From Rubrivivax sp. (GTDB lineage: Bacteria > Pseudomonadota > Gammaproteobacteria > Burkholderiales > Burkholderiaceae_C), in NCBI GenBank assembly GCA_021300575.1, contig JAJTDM010000019.1, forward strand, positions 34,323 through 98,322: 64,000 nt of DNA, written 5' to 3'. Below are positions 9,113 through 18,218 of the stretch, in pieces; the stretch's first letter is position 1, and every line of letters begins with the position of its first letter. The notes beneath the pieces are model-generated. The model had not been told where the DNA came from, made no database searches, and was given only the letters and a program-made list of their open reading frames with translations. The position numbers and the translations under genes were made by a program.

Positions 9113-10261
9113 TTACTTGCCGGAGGGCACCTTGCCTTCCACGCCCTTGACGTAGAAGTCAACCTTGTCCTTCCATTCCTGCGAAGCCTTCTCGCCCTTG
9201 GGCAGGCGCTCCTTGCCGGCGTTGTCGACGACCGGGCCGGTGAACGGATCGATGGCGCCGGACTTGATGCCGTCCAGGGTCTCCTGGGCCTTCTTGCGGG
9301 TGGCCTCGGGGATGACCTCGTTCATCTTGATCACGTCATTGGTACCCTCGGGCTTGCCCCAGATGGTGCGCTGCTCACCCTTCCACGTGCCGTCGATCAC
9401 TTCCTTGACGGCCTTCTTGTAGTAAGGGCCCCAGTCGACGATGTTGCTCGCCAGGTGGGCCTTGGGCGCGAAGGCGCTCATGTCGCTGTCCCAGCCGAAG
9501 GCGTACTTGCCGTTCTTCTCGGCCGTTTGCAGCACGGCCGTGGAGTCGGTGTTCTGCAGCAGCACGTCGGCGCCCTTGTTGATGAGTTCCTGCGCGGCGG
9601 CGCCTTCCTTCTCGGGATCGAACCAGGTGCTGACCCAGACGACGCGGGTGCGAATCTTGGGGTTGACACTCTGCGCGCCGAGCGTGAACGCATTGATGTT
9701 GCGCAGCACCTCAGGGATGGGGAAGCTCGCCACAAAGCCCAAGGTGTTGGTCTTGGTCATGCCGCCGGCGATGATGCCGCTGACGTAGGCGTCGTGATAG
9801 AAGCGCGAGTCATAGACGCGCATGTTGGCAGCGGTCTTGTAGCCCGTGGCGTGTTCAAACTTGACGTCCGGGAACTCCCCAGCCACCTTCAGCATGGCGT
9901 CCATGTAGCCGAAGCTGGTGGCGAAGATCAGCTTGTTGCCCTGGCTGGCCAGGTCGCGGATTACCCGCTCGCCGTCGGCGTAGGAAACCTTTTCCACGAA
10001 CGTGGTCTTGAGCTTGTCCCCGAACTCGGCCTCGACGGCCTTGCGACCCTGGTCGTGCGCGAATGTCCAGCCGGCATCGCCCACGGGGCCGATGTAGACC
10101 CAGGCCGCCTTCAAGGCAGGTGCGGGGGCTGGCGCGGAAGCGGCCTTGGCTGCGGGCGGAGCTTCCTCCTTCTTGCCGCAGCCGACGAGCAGGGCAGCGG
10201 AGGCCAATCCGGCCACGGCAAAGGCGCGGCGGCTGACATTGCGGACATTCCACGGGTTCAT
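9113..10261 (-). CDS. BMP-family ABC transporter substrate-binding lipoprotein
   Basis: 382 residues. The N-terminus has an Arg-Arg pair, a hydrophobic stretch and a lipobox (ALLVGC), so it is probably an inner-membrane-anchored periplasmic lipoprotein. The mature part is a BMP/PnrA-type periplasmic binding domain (YIGPVGDAGWTFAHDQGR near the start, DKLKTTFVE, TWKGEQRTIWG). BMP proteins bind nucleosides or purine-like ligands. It follows the two permeases and ATPase of the same importer, and its ribosome site AGGAG sits just upstream of the ATG. Purine or nucleoside as ligand is inferred from the family and from xanthine dehydrogenase being divergent next door. Confidence 0.9.
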   Translation of the reverse strand: MNPWNVRNVSRRAFAVAGLASAALLVGCGKKEEAPPAAKAASAPAPAPALKAAWVYIGPVGDAGWTFAHDQGRKAVEAEFGDKLKTTFVEKVSYADGERVIRDLASQGNKLIFATSFGYMDAMLKVAGEFPDVKFEHATGYKTAANMRVYDSRFYHDAYVSGIIAGGMTKTNTLGFVASFPIPEVLRNINAFTLGAQSVNPKIRTRVVWVSTWFDPEKEGAAAQELINKGADVLLQNTDSTAVLQTAEKNGKYAFGWDSDMSAFAPKAHLASNIVDWGPYYKKAVKEVIDGTWKGEQRTIWGKPEGTNDVIKMNEVIPEATRKKAQETLDGIKSGAIDPFTGPVVDNAGKERLPKGEKASQEWKDKVDFYVKGVEGKVPSGK

Positions 10262-10305
10262 CGGTTCGATCTCCTGAGGGGGTGGGTTGAGAAAAAAACG
10301 GCGAA

Positions 10306-11226
10306 TTATGAGCCGGGCCTAAAAGGCTTACCCAGCGAAGCGGGCATGTTCAGCCGGATGAAGGCGACATTGCGGCTGATCAGGGCCAACACGATGACGG
10401 TGGCCACGTACGGCATCATCGTCAGCAGGTGGCTTGAGATCTGCACACCCTGGGCCTGGAGGTTCAGTTGCAACACCGTCACCCCGCCAAACAGATAGGC
10501 CCCAAGCAAGGCGCGTGCCGGGCGCCAGGTGGCGAACACCGTCAGGGCAAGCGCGATCCAGCCGCGCCCGGCTGTCAGGCCCTCCACCCACAGCGGAGCC
10601 GTCACGAGCGAGATGTAGGCGCCCGCCAGCCCGCACAGCGCCCCGCCCACGCAGACAGCAGCCAGGCGGATCAGCCGCACCGGGTAGCCCAGTGCGTGCG
10701 CTGGCTCCGGGTTCTCGCCAATGGCCCTCAGCAGCAGCCCCGCGCGCGTGCGGTAGAGAAACCAGGCAATCGCCGCCGTCAGGCCCATCGCCACATAGAC
10801 CATGGGGTGGTGGCTGAACAGCGCGGGCCCGACGAAGGGAAGATCGGACAGCACCGGCACCGCATGGGCCTCACGCGCCGAGAGCGTGCGGCCCACCATG
10901 GACACCCCCAGGAAGGCCGACACGCCATAGCCGAACAGGCTGAGCGCCAGCCCGGTCGCGTACTGGTTGGTGTTGAGAAAAATGACCAGCAGGCCGAAGA
11001 CGGCAGCAAGCGCCGCGCCCGCCAGTGCCGCCGCGGCGAAACCGAGCGTGTCGCTGCCGGTGGTCAGGGCCACGGCGAAGCCAGCCACCGCCGCCACCAG
11101 CATCATCCCCTCGGCGCCGAGGTTCAACACACCGGCACGCTCGTTGACCAGCAGCCCGAGGGCCGCGAAAGCAAGCGTGGTGCCGCTGGCCAGCGCCGTG
11201 TTGATGAGCAGTGCGGTTTCGTTCAT
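10306..11226 (-). CDS. ABC transporter permease (BMP-type importer, second subunit)
   Basis: 306-residue polytopic membrane protein of the BPD_transp_2 family, with about eight to nine hydrophobic segments and the family motif LNLGAEGMMLVAAV near the N-terminus. It starts with an ATGA overlap at the stop of the preceding permease (11223-11226), which indicates translational coupling. It should pair with that permease as a heterodimer in a nucleoside/purine importer. Intact as far as can be seen. Confidence 0.9.
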   Translation of the reverse strand: MNETALLINTALASGTTLAFAALGLLVNERAGVLNLGAEGMMLVAAVAGFAVALTTGSDTLGFAAAALAGAALAAVFGLLVIFLNTNQYATGLALSLFGYGVSAFLGVSMVGRTLSAREAHAVPVLSDLPFVGPALFSHHPMVYVAMGLTAAIAWFLYRTRAGLLLRAIGENPEPAHALGYPVRLIRLAAVCVGGALCGLAGAYISLVTAPLWVEGLTAGRGWIALALTVFATWRPARALLGAYLFGGVTVLQLNLQAQGVQISSHLLTMMPYVATVIVLALISRNVAFIRLNMPASLGKPFRPGS

Positions 11227-12288
11227 GCGGCAGGCCCCGTGGAGCGGCTCCAGCGCAAGCGCTGGTCAATGAAGGTGTCACAGGCCAGCAGGATCAGCAG
11301 CAAGAGCCCCTGCAGCACGCTGGCCATGGCGTTCGGCAGGCCCAGGCGGGACTGCGCCAGTTCCCCCCCGATCAGCATGACGGACAGCAACACGCCACCG
11401 GCCACGATGCCCAGCGGGTGCAGCCGCCCGACGAAGCAGACGATGATGGCGGTGAATCCCAGCCCCGTGGACAGGTAGGGCGTGACCTGCCGGATGGGCC
11501 CGGCCACTTCCATCGCCCCGGCCATGCCTGCCAGCGCGCCGGACAGCAACAGCGAAGTCCACACCGCACCAGCGCGCGGCAGCGGGGGCCAGCCCGCCGA
11601 CCTGCAACTGGAAACCGCGGAAGGTGCGGAAGAGAAAGAGCATCGCCAGCACCGCGAGCACGAGGGAGATGACGAAACCGATGTGCAGGCGCGTGCGCTC
11701 CAGCAGAGGGGGCAGGTGCAGGCTCGCATGGAACAGCGCCGTCTGCGGCATGTTGAAGCCCTTCGGGTCCTTCCAGGGGCCGAAGACCAGCGCGTTGATG
11801 ATCTGCTGGGCCACGTAGACCAGCATGAGGCTGACCAGGATCTCGTTGGCGTTGAAGCGGTCGCGCAGCAGTGCCACGACAGCAGCCCAGAGCAGTCCTC
11901 CCAACATGCCAGCCACCAGCACGAGCGGGATCCCGACCACCTTGGGCAGCACGATGCCTTGCGTGGTGAGCCACAGCGCCAGGCCACCACCACCCACGCA
12001 GCCCATCAGGAACTGCCCTTCCGCACCGATGTTCCACACATTGGCCCGGTAGCACACCGCCAGGCCAACCGCAATCACGATGAGCGGCGTGGCCTTGAGC
12101 AGCACCTCGCTGATCTGGCGTCGGTTGGACAAGGGCTCGAGAAAGATGACCTGCAACCCGCTGACCGGGTCCTTGCCGATCCCGATCAGGATGAGCGCGG
12201 CCACCGCCGCCGTCAGCAACAGAGCGATGACGGGTGAAGCCAGGGCCATGGCCTGGGACGGCACCGGCCGGGCCTCAAGCCGCAGCAT
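11223..12288 (-). pseudogene. ABC transporter permease (BMP-type importer, first subunit), frameshifted
   Basis: From ATG 12288 the frame encodes a normal BPD_transp_2 permease for about 240 residues (VWNIGAEGQFLMG, FNANEILVSLMLVYVAQQ, up to LAPAAARWCG). It then leaves the family and becomes Arg/Gly/His-rich. The expected continuation (WTSLLLSGALAGMAGA through LACDTFIDQRLRW) is present in another frame and ends at 11223 in an ATGA overlap with the next permease, which shows that frame was the original one. The switch lies at about 11555-11570. The joined protein also seems several residues short at that point, which suggests a small deletion not divisible by three. The start overlaps the ATPase gene by 14 bases. 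Confidence 0.82.
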
Positions 12289-13798
12289 GCGCGTCTCCTG
12301 CCACCTCGGCGGTCCACAGCCCCGACATCCACGCTCCGATGCGCTCGACCGTGGCCTCGGCCACGGGCAGCGCAGGCGACAGGCGGCCGCGGGCGATGAC
12401 GACCAGCCGGTCGCTGATCTCGAACAGCTCGTCGAGTTCCTCGCTCACCACGAGGATGGCGCAGCCGGCGTCGCGCAGGGCGAGCAGTTCGCGGCGGATC
12501 AGCGCGGCCGCGCCCACGTCCACGCCCCAGGTGGGCTGGGCAATGACCAGGCAACGCGGCCTCGCGTCGATCTCGCGCCCGACGATGAACTTCTGCAGGT
12601 TGCCGCCCGAGAGGGACTTCGCCGGCGCCTGCGGCCCGCCGGCCTTCACCTGGAAGCGCTGGATGATGCGTTCGGCGAGGCTGCGCACCGCCGCGGTGCC
12701 CAGCCAGCCCTGGCGGCTCACCGTCTCGGTGCGCGTGAGCAAGGTGTTGGCAGCCAGGGTGAGCGTGGGCACGGCGCCCCTGCCCAAGCGCTCCTCGGGC
12801 ACGAAGTGCAACCCGGCCTGGCGGCGGCGCCGCGGGGAGTCTTGGCCAACGGGCTGGCCGGCCAGCGTGATGGCAGAAGACGGAGCGCGGGGGTCCTCGC
12901 CTGACAACGCGGCCAGCAATTCCTGCTGACCGTTGCCCGAAATGCCGGCGATGCCCAGGATCTCGCCCGCGCGCACCTCCAGCGACAGGCCCTGCAGGTC
13001 CACGCCGAAAGGATCCTGGCGCGGCAAGTCCAGGGCACGCACTGCCAGCACCACGGACCCGGCGTCGCGCGGCTCGTGATTCAGTTGGGGGGGCTCCTCG
13101 CCGATCATCAGCCGTGACAGGCTGGCATTGGTTTCCTGCGTGGGGTCAACCTCGCCCGTGACGCGGCCGCCCCGCATGACGGTGCAGTGGTGGCACAGGG
13201 CGCGGATCTCGTCGAGCTTGTGGCTGATGTACAGGATGGAGCAGCCCCGCCCGGCCAGCTGGCGCAAGGTGGTGAAGAGCTTGTCCACCGCCTGGGGCGT
13301 CAGCACGGAGGTGGGCTCGTCCAGGATGAGCAGTTGGGGGTCGGTCAGCAGTGCGCGGATGATCTCCACCCTCTGACGCTCGCCCACGCTGAGGGTGTGC
13401 ACCGGTCGCGCCGGCTCGACCTCCAGACCGTAGACCGCGCAGACTTCACCGATTCGGCGTGTCACGTCGGCAAGCGCAGTTCCCCGATCCAGTCCCAGCC
13501 AGACGTTCTCCGCCACCGTGAGGGTGTCGAACAGGCTGAAGTGCTGGTAGACCATGCTGATGCCCAGTGCGCGGGCAGCAGCCGGATGGGCCACCTGCAC
13601 CGGCTGACCGTTCCAGCGCATCGTCCCCTCGTCGGGGCGCACCGCGCCATAGATGACCTTCATCAGCGTGCTCTTGCCCGCGCCGTTCTCCCCCAGCACC
13701 GCATGGATCTCGCCAGGCTTGACGCGCAGGCTCAGCCGGTCGTTGGCCTTGACGGCCGGGTACTGCTTGCTGATGTGCTCGAGCTCGAGTCGGTACAT
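12275..13798 (-). CDS. ABC transporter ATP-binding protein, two nucleotide-binding domains
   Basis: 507 residues with tandem ABC domains, like YufO/NupO of BMP-type importers. Domain 1 has Walker A GENGAGKST (about residue 36), signature LSVGERQRVEI and Walker B LLILDEPTSVL. Domain 2 has a degenerate Walker A (GISGNGQQELL), signature LSGGNLQKFIVGRE and the degenerate Walker B CLVIAQPTWGVD; such asymmetry is usual in this family. It is first in the minus-strand importer operon and energises the two permeases that follow. Divergent from xdhA across 292 bases. Purine or nucleoside uptake is inferred. Confidence 0.92.
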   Translation of the reverse strand: MYRLELEHISKQYPAVKANDRLSLRVKPGEIHAVLGENGAGKSTLMKVIYGAVRPDEGTMRWNGQPVQVAHPAAARALGISMVYQHFSLFDTLTVAENVWLGLDRGTALADVTRRIGEVCAVYGLEVEPARPVHTLSVGERQRVEIIRALLTDPQLLILDEPTSVLTPQAVDKLFTTLRQLAGRGCSILYISHKLDEIRALCHHCTVMRGGRVTGEVDPTQETNASLSRLMIGEEPPQLNHEPRDAGSVVLAVRALDLPRQDPFGVDLQGLSLEVRAGEILGIAGISGNGQQELLAALSGEDPRAPSSAITLAGQPVGQDSPRRRRQAGLHFVPEERLGRGAVPTLTLAANTLLTRTETVSRQGWLGTAAVRSLAERIIQRFQVKAGGPQAPAKSLSGGNLQKFIVGREIDARPRCLVIAQPTWGVDVGAAALIRRELLALRDAGCAILVVSEELDELFEISDRLVVIARGRLSPALPVAEATVERIGAWMSGLWTAEVAGDAHAAA

Positions 13799-13957
13799 GG
13801 GGTCAGGCTTCAGGGGCCACCGAGGGGCAGCAAAAAGCGGGCCGGCGACAGATTCAAGGACGCAAGGTTAACCGCTGGCGGACGTCCCCCGGGGTATGCA
13901 GGCTTCAAAAGCCGGGATGTCCCGGAAAGCCCCAAGAAGCGGACACCGCCCTGGGCC

Positions 13958-13973
13958 TGGTGTATCTTTTGCA
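13958..13973 (+). promoter_or_regulatory. Possible sigma-54 promoter ahead of xdhA set 1
   Basis: The 292-base divergent region 13799-14090 between the importer and xdhA contains TGGTGTATCTTTTGCA, with GG and GC ten bases apart as sigma-54 requires and a good -12 half (TTTTGCA). The -24 half has only TGG of TGGCAC. It lies about 120 bases before the xdhA ATG. Sigma-54 control would fit purine use as nitrogen source, but the match is only partial. I saw no other clear site in this region. Confidence 0.28.
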
Positions 13974-14090
13974 GGGCGTTGTCTGCGCTCGCAGACCCGC
14001 GCGGAAACCCCTGCGGCATCGCCGTCCTTCCCCAGCGCCTGCGTCACTGCGCCCACACTGCCCCTGAAACCTGCCCCCCGGACCCCCATC

Positions 14091-15716
14091 ATGGACTGCG
14101 ACACCCGACCGATCCGATTCATCCACAGAGGCCGGGTGCAGCAAGTCTGCGGGGTGGCGCCGACGCGAACGGTGCTCGAGTGGCTGCGAGAGGATGCGCG
14201 CTGCACCGGCACCAAGGAAGGCTGCGCGGAAGGCGACTGCGGCGCCTGCACCGTCATCGTCGGCGAGGCCGACGCCGCCGCCCCGGGGGGCGTGGCGCTG
14301 AAGACGGTCAATGCCTGCATCCAGTTCCTGCCCACGCTGGATGGCCGCGCGCTGCTGACGGTGGAAGACCTGGGCGGCCCCCATGCGCCCCACCCGGCCC
14401 AGCAGGCCATGGTGGATGGCCATGGATCTCAGTGCGGCTTCTGCACCCCAGGCTTCGTGATGAGCCTGGCCGCCGTGCACGAGGACCACAGCACGCGCGG
14501 CACCCGGCCCGACCGGGCGGCCTTGTGCGACGCGCTGGCCGGCAACCTGTGCCGCTGCACCGGCTACCGACCCATCGTCGAAGCCGGGCTTGCGATGTTC
14601 GACGACCCGATCCCTCGCGTGAATCGGGCCGCGCTGCTGCCGCTGCTGCAGACCCTGGCGGCAGACCCGCCGCTGCACTACGCGGCGCCCAACCCCGCTG
14701 TGGGGGGCCGTGTGGACCACTTCCATGCCCCGCGCGACATCGACGGGTTCGCGCGCCTGCGGCTGGAACATCCTGAAGCCCGGTTGCTGGCAGGGTCCAC
14801 GGACATCGGCCTGTGGGTGACCAAGCAGTTCCGCGATCTGGGCGACGTGCTGTGGATCGGCGCGGTCCAGGCCCTGCGCGGCATCGCCTGGCGCAGCGGC
14901 GACATCGACGCCGCCGGCCCGATGCAGGCCGAGGCTTTGGTGGGCGCTGCTGACACCAACCTTGTCGTGGCCACCGCAGGCAGCAGCCGCTGGCTGGAGG
15001 TGGGTGCCGGGGCATCGCTGCAAGACGCCTGGACCGCGCTGGCCCGGCACTGGCCCGAGCTGGCCGAAGTGGGCTTGCGCTTTGCCGGCCCTTCGGTGCG
15101 CCACACCGGCACCCTGGGGGGAAACCTCGCCAACGGATCGCCCATCGGCGACGGTGCACCCGTGCTGATGGCGATGGACGCGCGGCTGGTGCTGCGCCGC
15201 GGCGGACGCCGCAGGGTGCTGCGCCTGGACGACTTTTACCTCGATTACATGAAGAACCGGCTCGAGCCCGGCGAGTTCCTGGAGGCCGTGCGTGTGCCCG
15301 ACCTGGACACTGCCCCGCGGGGTTACGGCGCAGCCACCCACCACCTACGCGCCTGGAAGATCAGCAAGCGCTTCGATTGCGACATCTCGGCACTGTGCGC
15401 TGGCATCCGGCTGAGCCTGGTGAATGGCCGGGTCGAGGACGTGCGGCTGGCGTTCGGCGGCATGGCCGCCACGGTTCGCCGGGCGCAGGCGGCCGAGACT
15501 GCGCTGCGCGGCCAGCCCTGGACCGAGCAGGCCGTGCAGGCCGCCTGCGCTGCGCTGGACGCCGACTTCACGCCGCTGACCGACCTGCGCGCGAGCGCCG
15601 GATACCGGCGCGAAGCTGCGCGCGGCCTGCTGCACCGGCTGTGGGTGCAGACACGGCCCGACGACCCGCTGCCCATCCGGGCCACCACCGTGTGGGGCCA
15701 GGAGATGTCGGCATGA
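14091..15716 (+). CDS. xdhA: Xanthine dehydrogenase small subunit, set 1 (2Fe-2S and FAD)
   Basis: 541 residues. The N-terminal plant-type ferredoxin cluster is CTGTKEGCAEGDCGAC (about 36-51); the second [2Fe-2S] cluster is QCGFCTPGFVM and NLCRCTGYRP (about 113-165). A FAD-binding domain follows (LLAGSTDIGLWV, TLGGNLANGSPIGD) and a CO-dehydrogenase flavoprotein C-terminal domain. Electrons go from the molybdenum site to FAD and NAD. I placed the start at ATG 14091, just before the conserved N-terminus; the open frame continues upstream without homology. It overlaps xdhB by ATGA. About 40 residues longer than the set 2 homologue, partly from an insertion near residues 265-285. Confidence 0.93.
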   Translation: MDCDTRPIRFIHRGRVQQVCGVAPTRTVLEWLREDARCTGTKEGCAEGDCGACTVIVGEADAAAPGGVALKTVNACIQFLPTLDGRALLTVEDLGGPHAPHPAQQAMVDGHGSQCGFCTPGFVMSLAAVHEDHSTRGTRPDRAALCDALAGNLCRCTGYRPIVEAGLAMFDDPIPRVNRAALLPLLQTLAADPPLHYAAPNPAVGGRVDHFHAPRDIDGFARLRLEHPEARLLAGSTDIGLWVTKQFRDLGDVLWIGAVQALRGIAWRSGDIDAAGPMQAEALVGAADTNLVVATAGSSRWLEVGAGASLQDAWTALARHWPELAEVGLRFAGPSVRHTGTLGGNLANGSPIGDGAPVLMAMDARLVLRRGGRRRVLRLDDFYLDYMKNRLEPGEFLEAVRVPDLDTAPRGYGAATHHLRAWKISKRFDCDISALCAGIRLSLVNGRVEDVRLAFGGMAATVRRAQAAETALRGQPWTEQAVQAACAALDADFTPLTDLRASAGYRREAARGLLHRLWVQTRPDDPLPIRATTVWGQEMSA

Positions 15717-18190
15717 CCGCTCCCACGCAGAGCCCTGATCTGGGCACGCCGATCCTCGACAGCGTCGCTGCGCTGACGCCGCCAGGGCCAGACGTCACCG
15801 CACCCGCTTCGCAGGTGGTCGGACGTTCGCTGCCGCACGAATCCGCCCACCTGCACGTGGCGGGCACGGCGGCCTACACCGACGACCTGCCCGAGCCTGC
15901 CGGCACCTTGCACGCCGCATTGGGCCTGTCGCCCGTGGCGCATGGACGACTCCTGGGCGTGGACACCGCGGCCCTGATGGCCGAGCCGGGGGTGGTGGCG
16001 GTGTTGACGGCCCGCGACATCCCCGGCACCAACGACTGCGGTGCGATCGTCCACGACGACCCCGTGCTGGCAGAAGGCACGCTGCACTACCTGGGGCAGC
16101 CGGTCTTCGTGGTGCTGGCCACCACGCGGGACCTGGCCCGCCGCGCGGCGGCCCGGGCTCGGCACGTCATTCAGTCGGAGCCCCTGCCAGCCGTGCTGTC
16201 CCCGCGCCAGGCCCACGCCCAAGGCCTGCATGTGGTCCCCTCCATGCACTTGGCGCGTGAGTCGGCCCCAGGCGGTACCCAAAGGGCCATCGCCTCGGCG
16301 CCGCACCGCCTGAAAGGCAGCTTCCACCTGGGTGGCCAGGAGCAGTTCTACCTGGAAGGCCAGATCGCCCTGGCCACGCCTTTGGAAGATGGCGCGATGG
16401 CGGTGCAGTGCTCCACCCAGCACCCCAGCGAGATGCAGCACGTGGTCTCGCGCGTGTTGGGCGTGGCAGCGCACCGGGTGCAGGTGAGTTGCCGGCGCAT
16501 GGGAGGCGGTTTCGGCGGCAAGGAATCGCAGTCGGCCCTGCCCGCGGCCGTGGCGGCGCTGGCGGCGCGTGCCACCGGCCGGCCCGTGAAGCTGCGCTAC
16601 GACCGCGACGACGATTTCATGATCACCGGCCGCCGCCACGGCTTCGAGTTCGACTGGGAAGCGGGATTCGACGACGCCGGCCGCCTGCTGGGCGTGGAAC
16701 TCTCGATGATCGCCAACGCGGGCTTCTCCACCGACCTGTCGCCGCCCGTGCTCACGCGGGCCCTCTGCCACGCCGACAACGCGTACTGGATCCCGGAGGT
16801 GTCCCTGCACGGGCATCTGGCCCGGACGAACACCCAGTCCAACACCGCCTTCCGCGGTTTCGGCGGGCCGCAGGGCGCCTTCGCCATCGAGGTGATCCTG
16901 GACGAGGTGGCACGCCACCTCGGGCACGACGCGCTGGCCGTGCGGCGCACCAATTTCTATGGCGACACCCGCCACAACGTCACGCCCTACGGCCAGGCCC
17001 TCACCGACAACGTGATCTCGCCGTTAACGCAAGAGCTGGTGCGCACGAGCGCCTATGCGCAGCGCCGCGCCGAAGTGGACCGCTTCAACGCGATCAACCC
17101 GGTGCTCAAGAAGGGCCTGGCCCTCATGCCGGTGAAGTTCGGCATCTCCTTCAACCTGCCGCATCTGAACCAGGCCGGGGCCCTGGTGCACGTCTACACC
17201 GACGGATCGGTGCTCGTGAACCACGGCGGCACCGAGATGGGCCAGGGCCTGAACACCAAGGTGGCGCAGGTGGTGGCGCATGAACTGGGCCTGCCGCTGG
17301 AGCGCGTGCGCTGCTCGGCCACGGACACCTCCAAGGTGGCCAACACCTCGGCCACCGCCGCCTCCACCGGCAGTGATCTCAACGGCAAGGCAGCGCAGGA
17401 CGCGGCACGCCAGATCGGCATGCGTCTGGCCGGGTTCTGGCTCTCGACGCTGCCTGCCGCGGCAGTGGGCGGCGACGAAGAGGCGCGGGCCGCGCTGGCG
17501 CGGGAAGTGCGTTTCGCCGGCGGGCAGTTGCAGTGGGGCCGCCACAAGATGCCGTTCGACGAGGTGGTGACCGCCGCCTACGAGGCGCGGGTGCAGTTGT
17601 GGAGCGACGGTTTCTACGCCACCCCCGGCCTGAGCTGGGACCGCCAGACACTCACGGGCTCGCCCTTCTTCTACTTTGCCTACGGTGCCGCCGTGAGCGA
17701 GGTCGTCATCGACACCTTGACAGGTGAGACGCGCCTGCTGCGCGCCGATCTGCTGCACGACGCCGGGCGCTCACTCAACCCGGCGCTGGACATCGGTCAG
17801 GTGGAGGGGGCCTATGTGCAGGGGCTGGGGTGGCTGACGAGCGAAGAGCTCGTCTGGCATCCCGAGACCGGCAGGCTGCTGACACACGCACCCAGCACCT
17901 ACAAGATTCCCACCGCCAACGACGTGCCGGCAGTCTTCCACACCGCCCTCTTCGACAACGCCAACGCGCAGGACAGCATCCACCGCAGCAAGGCCGTGGG
18001 CGAGCCGCCAATCCTGCTGCCTTTTTCCGCCTTCCTGGCCATCCGCGACGCCATCTCGGCGGTGGGGGGCCACCGGGTGCAGCCGCCGCTGGACGCACCC
18101 GCCACGCCCGAGGCGGTGCTGCGGGCCGTGGCTGCGGTCCGGCAAGCAGGCGCACAGACCCCTCTTGGGGCCGCCGCGGCAGCAGGCTGA
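15713..18190 (+). CDS. xdhB: Xanthine dehydrogenase molybdenum subunit, set 1
   Basis: 825 residues. Molybdopterin-binding large subunit that hydroxylates hypoxanthine and xanthine to urate. Visible active-site motifs: GGQEQFYLEGQ, MGGGFGGKES (Glu equivalent to bovine xanthine oxidase Glu802), TAFRGFGGPQ (Arg880 equivalent) and KAVGEPP (Glu1261 equivalent). Their conservation supports a purine substrate. Start at ATG 15713 overlapping the xdhA stop (ATGA). The N-terminus is about 30 residues longer than in set 2. No xdhC follows in this operon; the only xdhC in the window belongs to set 2 and may serve both. Confidence 0.93.
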   Translation: MTAPTQSPDLGTPILDSVAALTPPGPDVTAPASQVVGRSLPHESAHLHVAGTAAYTDDLPEPAGTLHAALGLSPVAHGRLLGVDTAALMAEPGVVAVLTARDIPGTNDCGAIVHDDPVLAEGTLHYLGQPVFVVLATTRDLARRAAARARHVIQSEPLPAVLSPRQAHAQGLHVVPSMHLARESAPGGTQRAIASAPHRLKGSFHLGGQEQFYLEGQIALATPLEDGAMAVQCSTQHPSEMQHVVSRVLGVAAHRVQVSCRRMGGGFGGKESQSALPAAVAALAARATGRPVKLRYDRDDDFMITGRRHGFEFDWEAGFDDAGRLLGVELSMIANAGFSTDLSPPVLTRALCHADNAYWIPEVSLHGHLARTNTQSNTAFRGFGGPQGAFAIEVILDEVARHLGHDALAVRRTNFYGDTRHNVTPYGQALTDNVISPLTQELVRTSAYAQRRAEVDRFNAINPVLKKGLALMPVKFGISFNLPHLNQAGALVHVYTDGSVLVNHGGTEMGQGLNTKVAQVVAHELGLPLERVRCSATDTSKVANTSATAASTGSDLNGKAAQDAARQIGMRLAGFWLSTLPAAAVGGDEEARAALAREVRFAGGQLQWGRHKMPFDEVVTAAYEARVQLWSDGFYATPGLSWDRQTLTGSPFFYFAYGAAVSEVVIDTLTGETRLLRADLLHDAGRSLNPALDIGQVEGAYVQGLGWLTSEELVWHPETGRLLTHAPSTYKIPTANDVPAVFHTALFDNANAQDSIHRSKAVGEPPILLPFSAFLAIRDAISAVGGHRVQPPLDAPATPEAVLRAVAAVRQAGAQTPLGAAAAAG

Positions 18191-18218
18191 CGCCGGCAAG
18201 CCCTGACCGGGTGACTCC

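Noticed and set aside
13905..15344. Long minus-strand open frame opposite xdhA set 1
   Set aside because: No family motifs; the plus strand carries two perfect iron-sulfur cluster motifs in frame.
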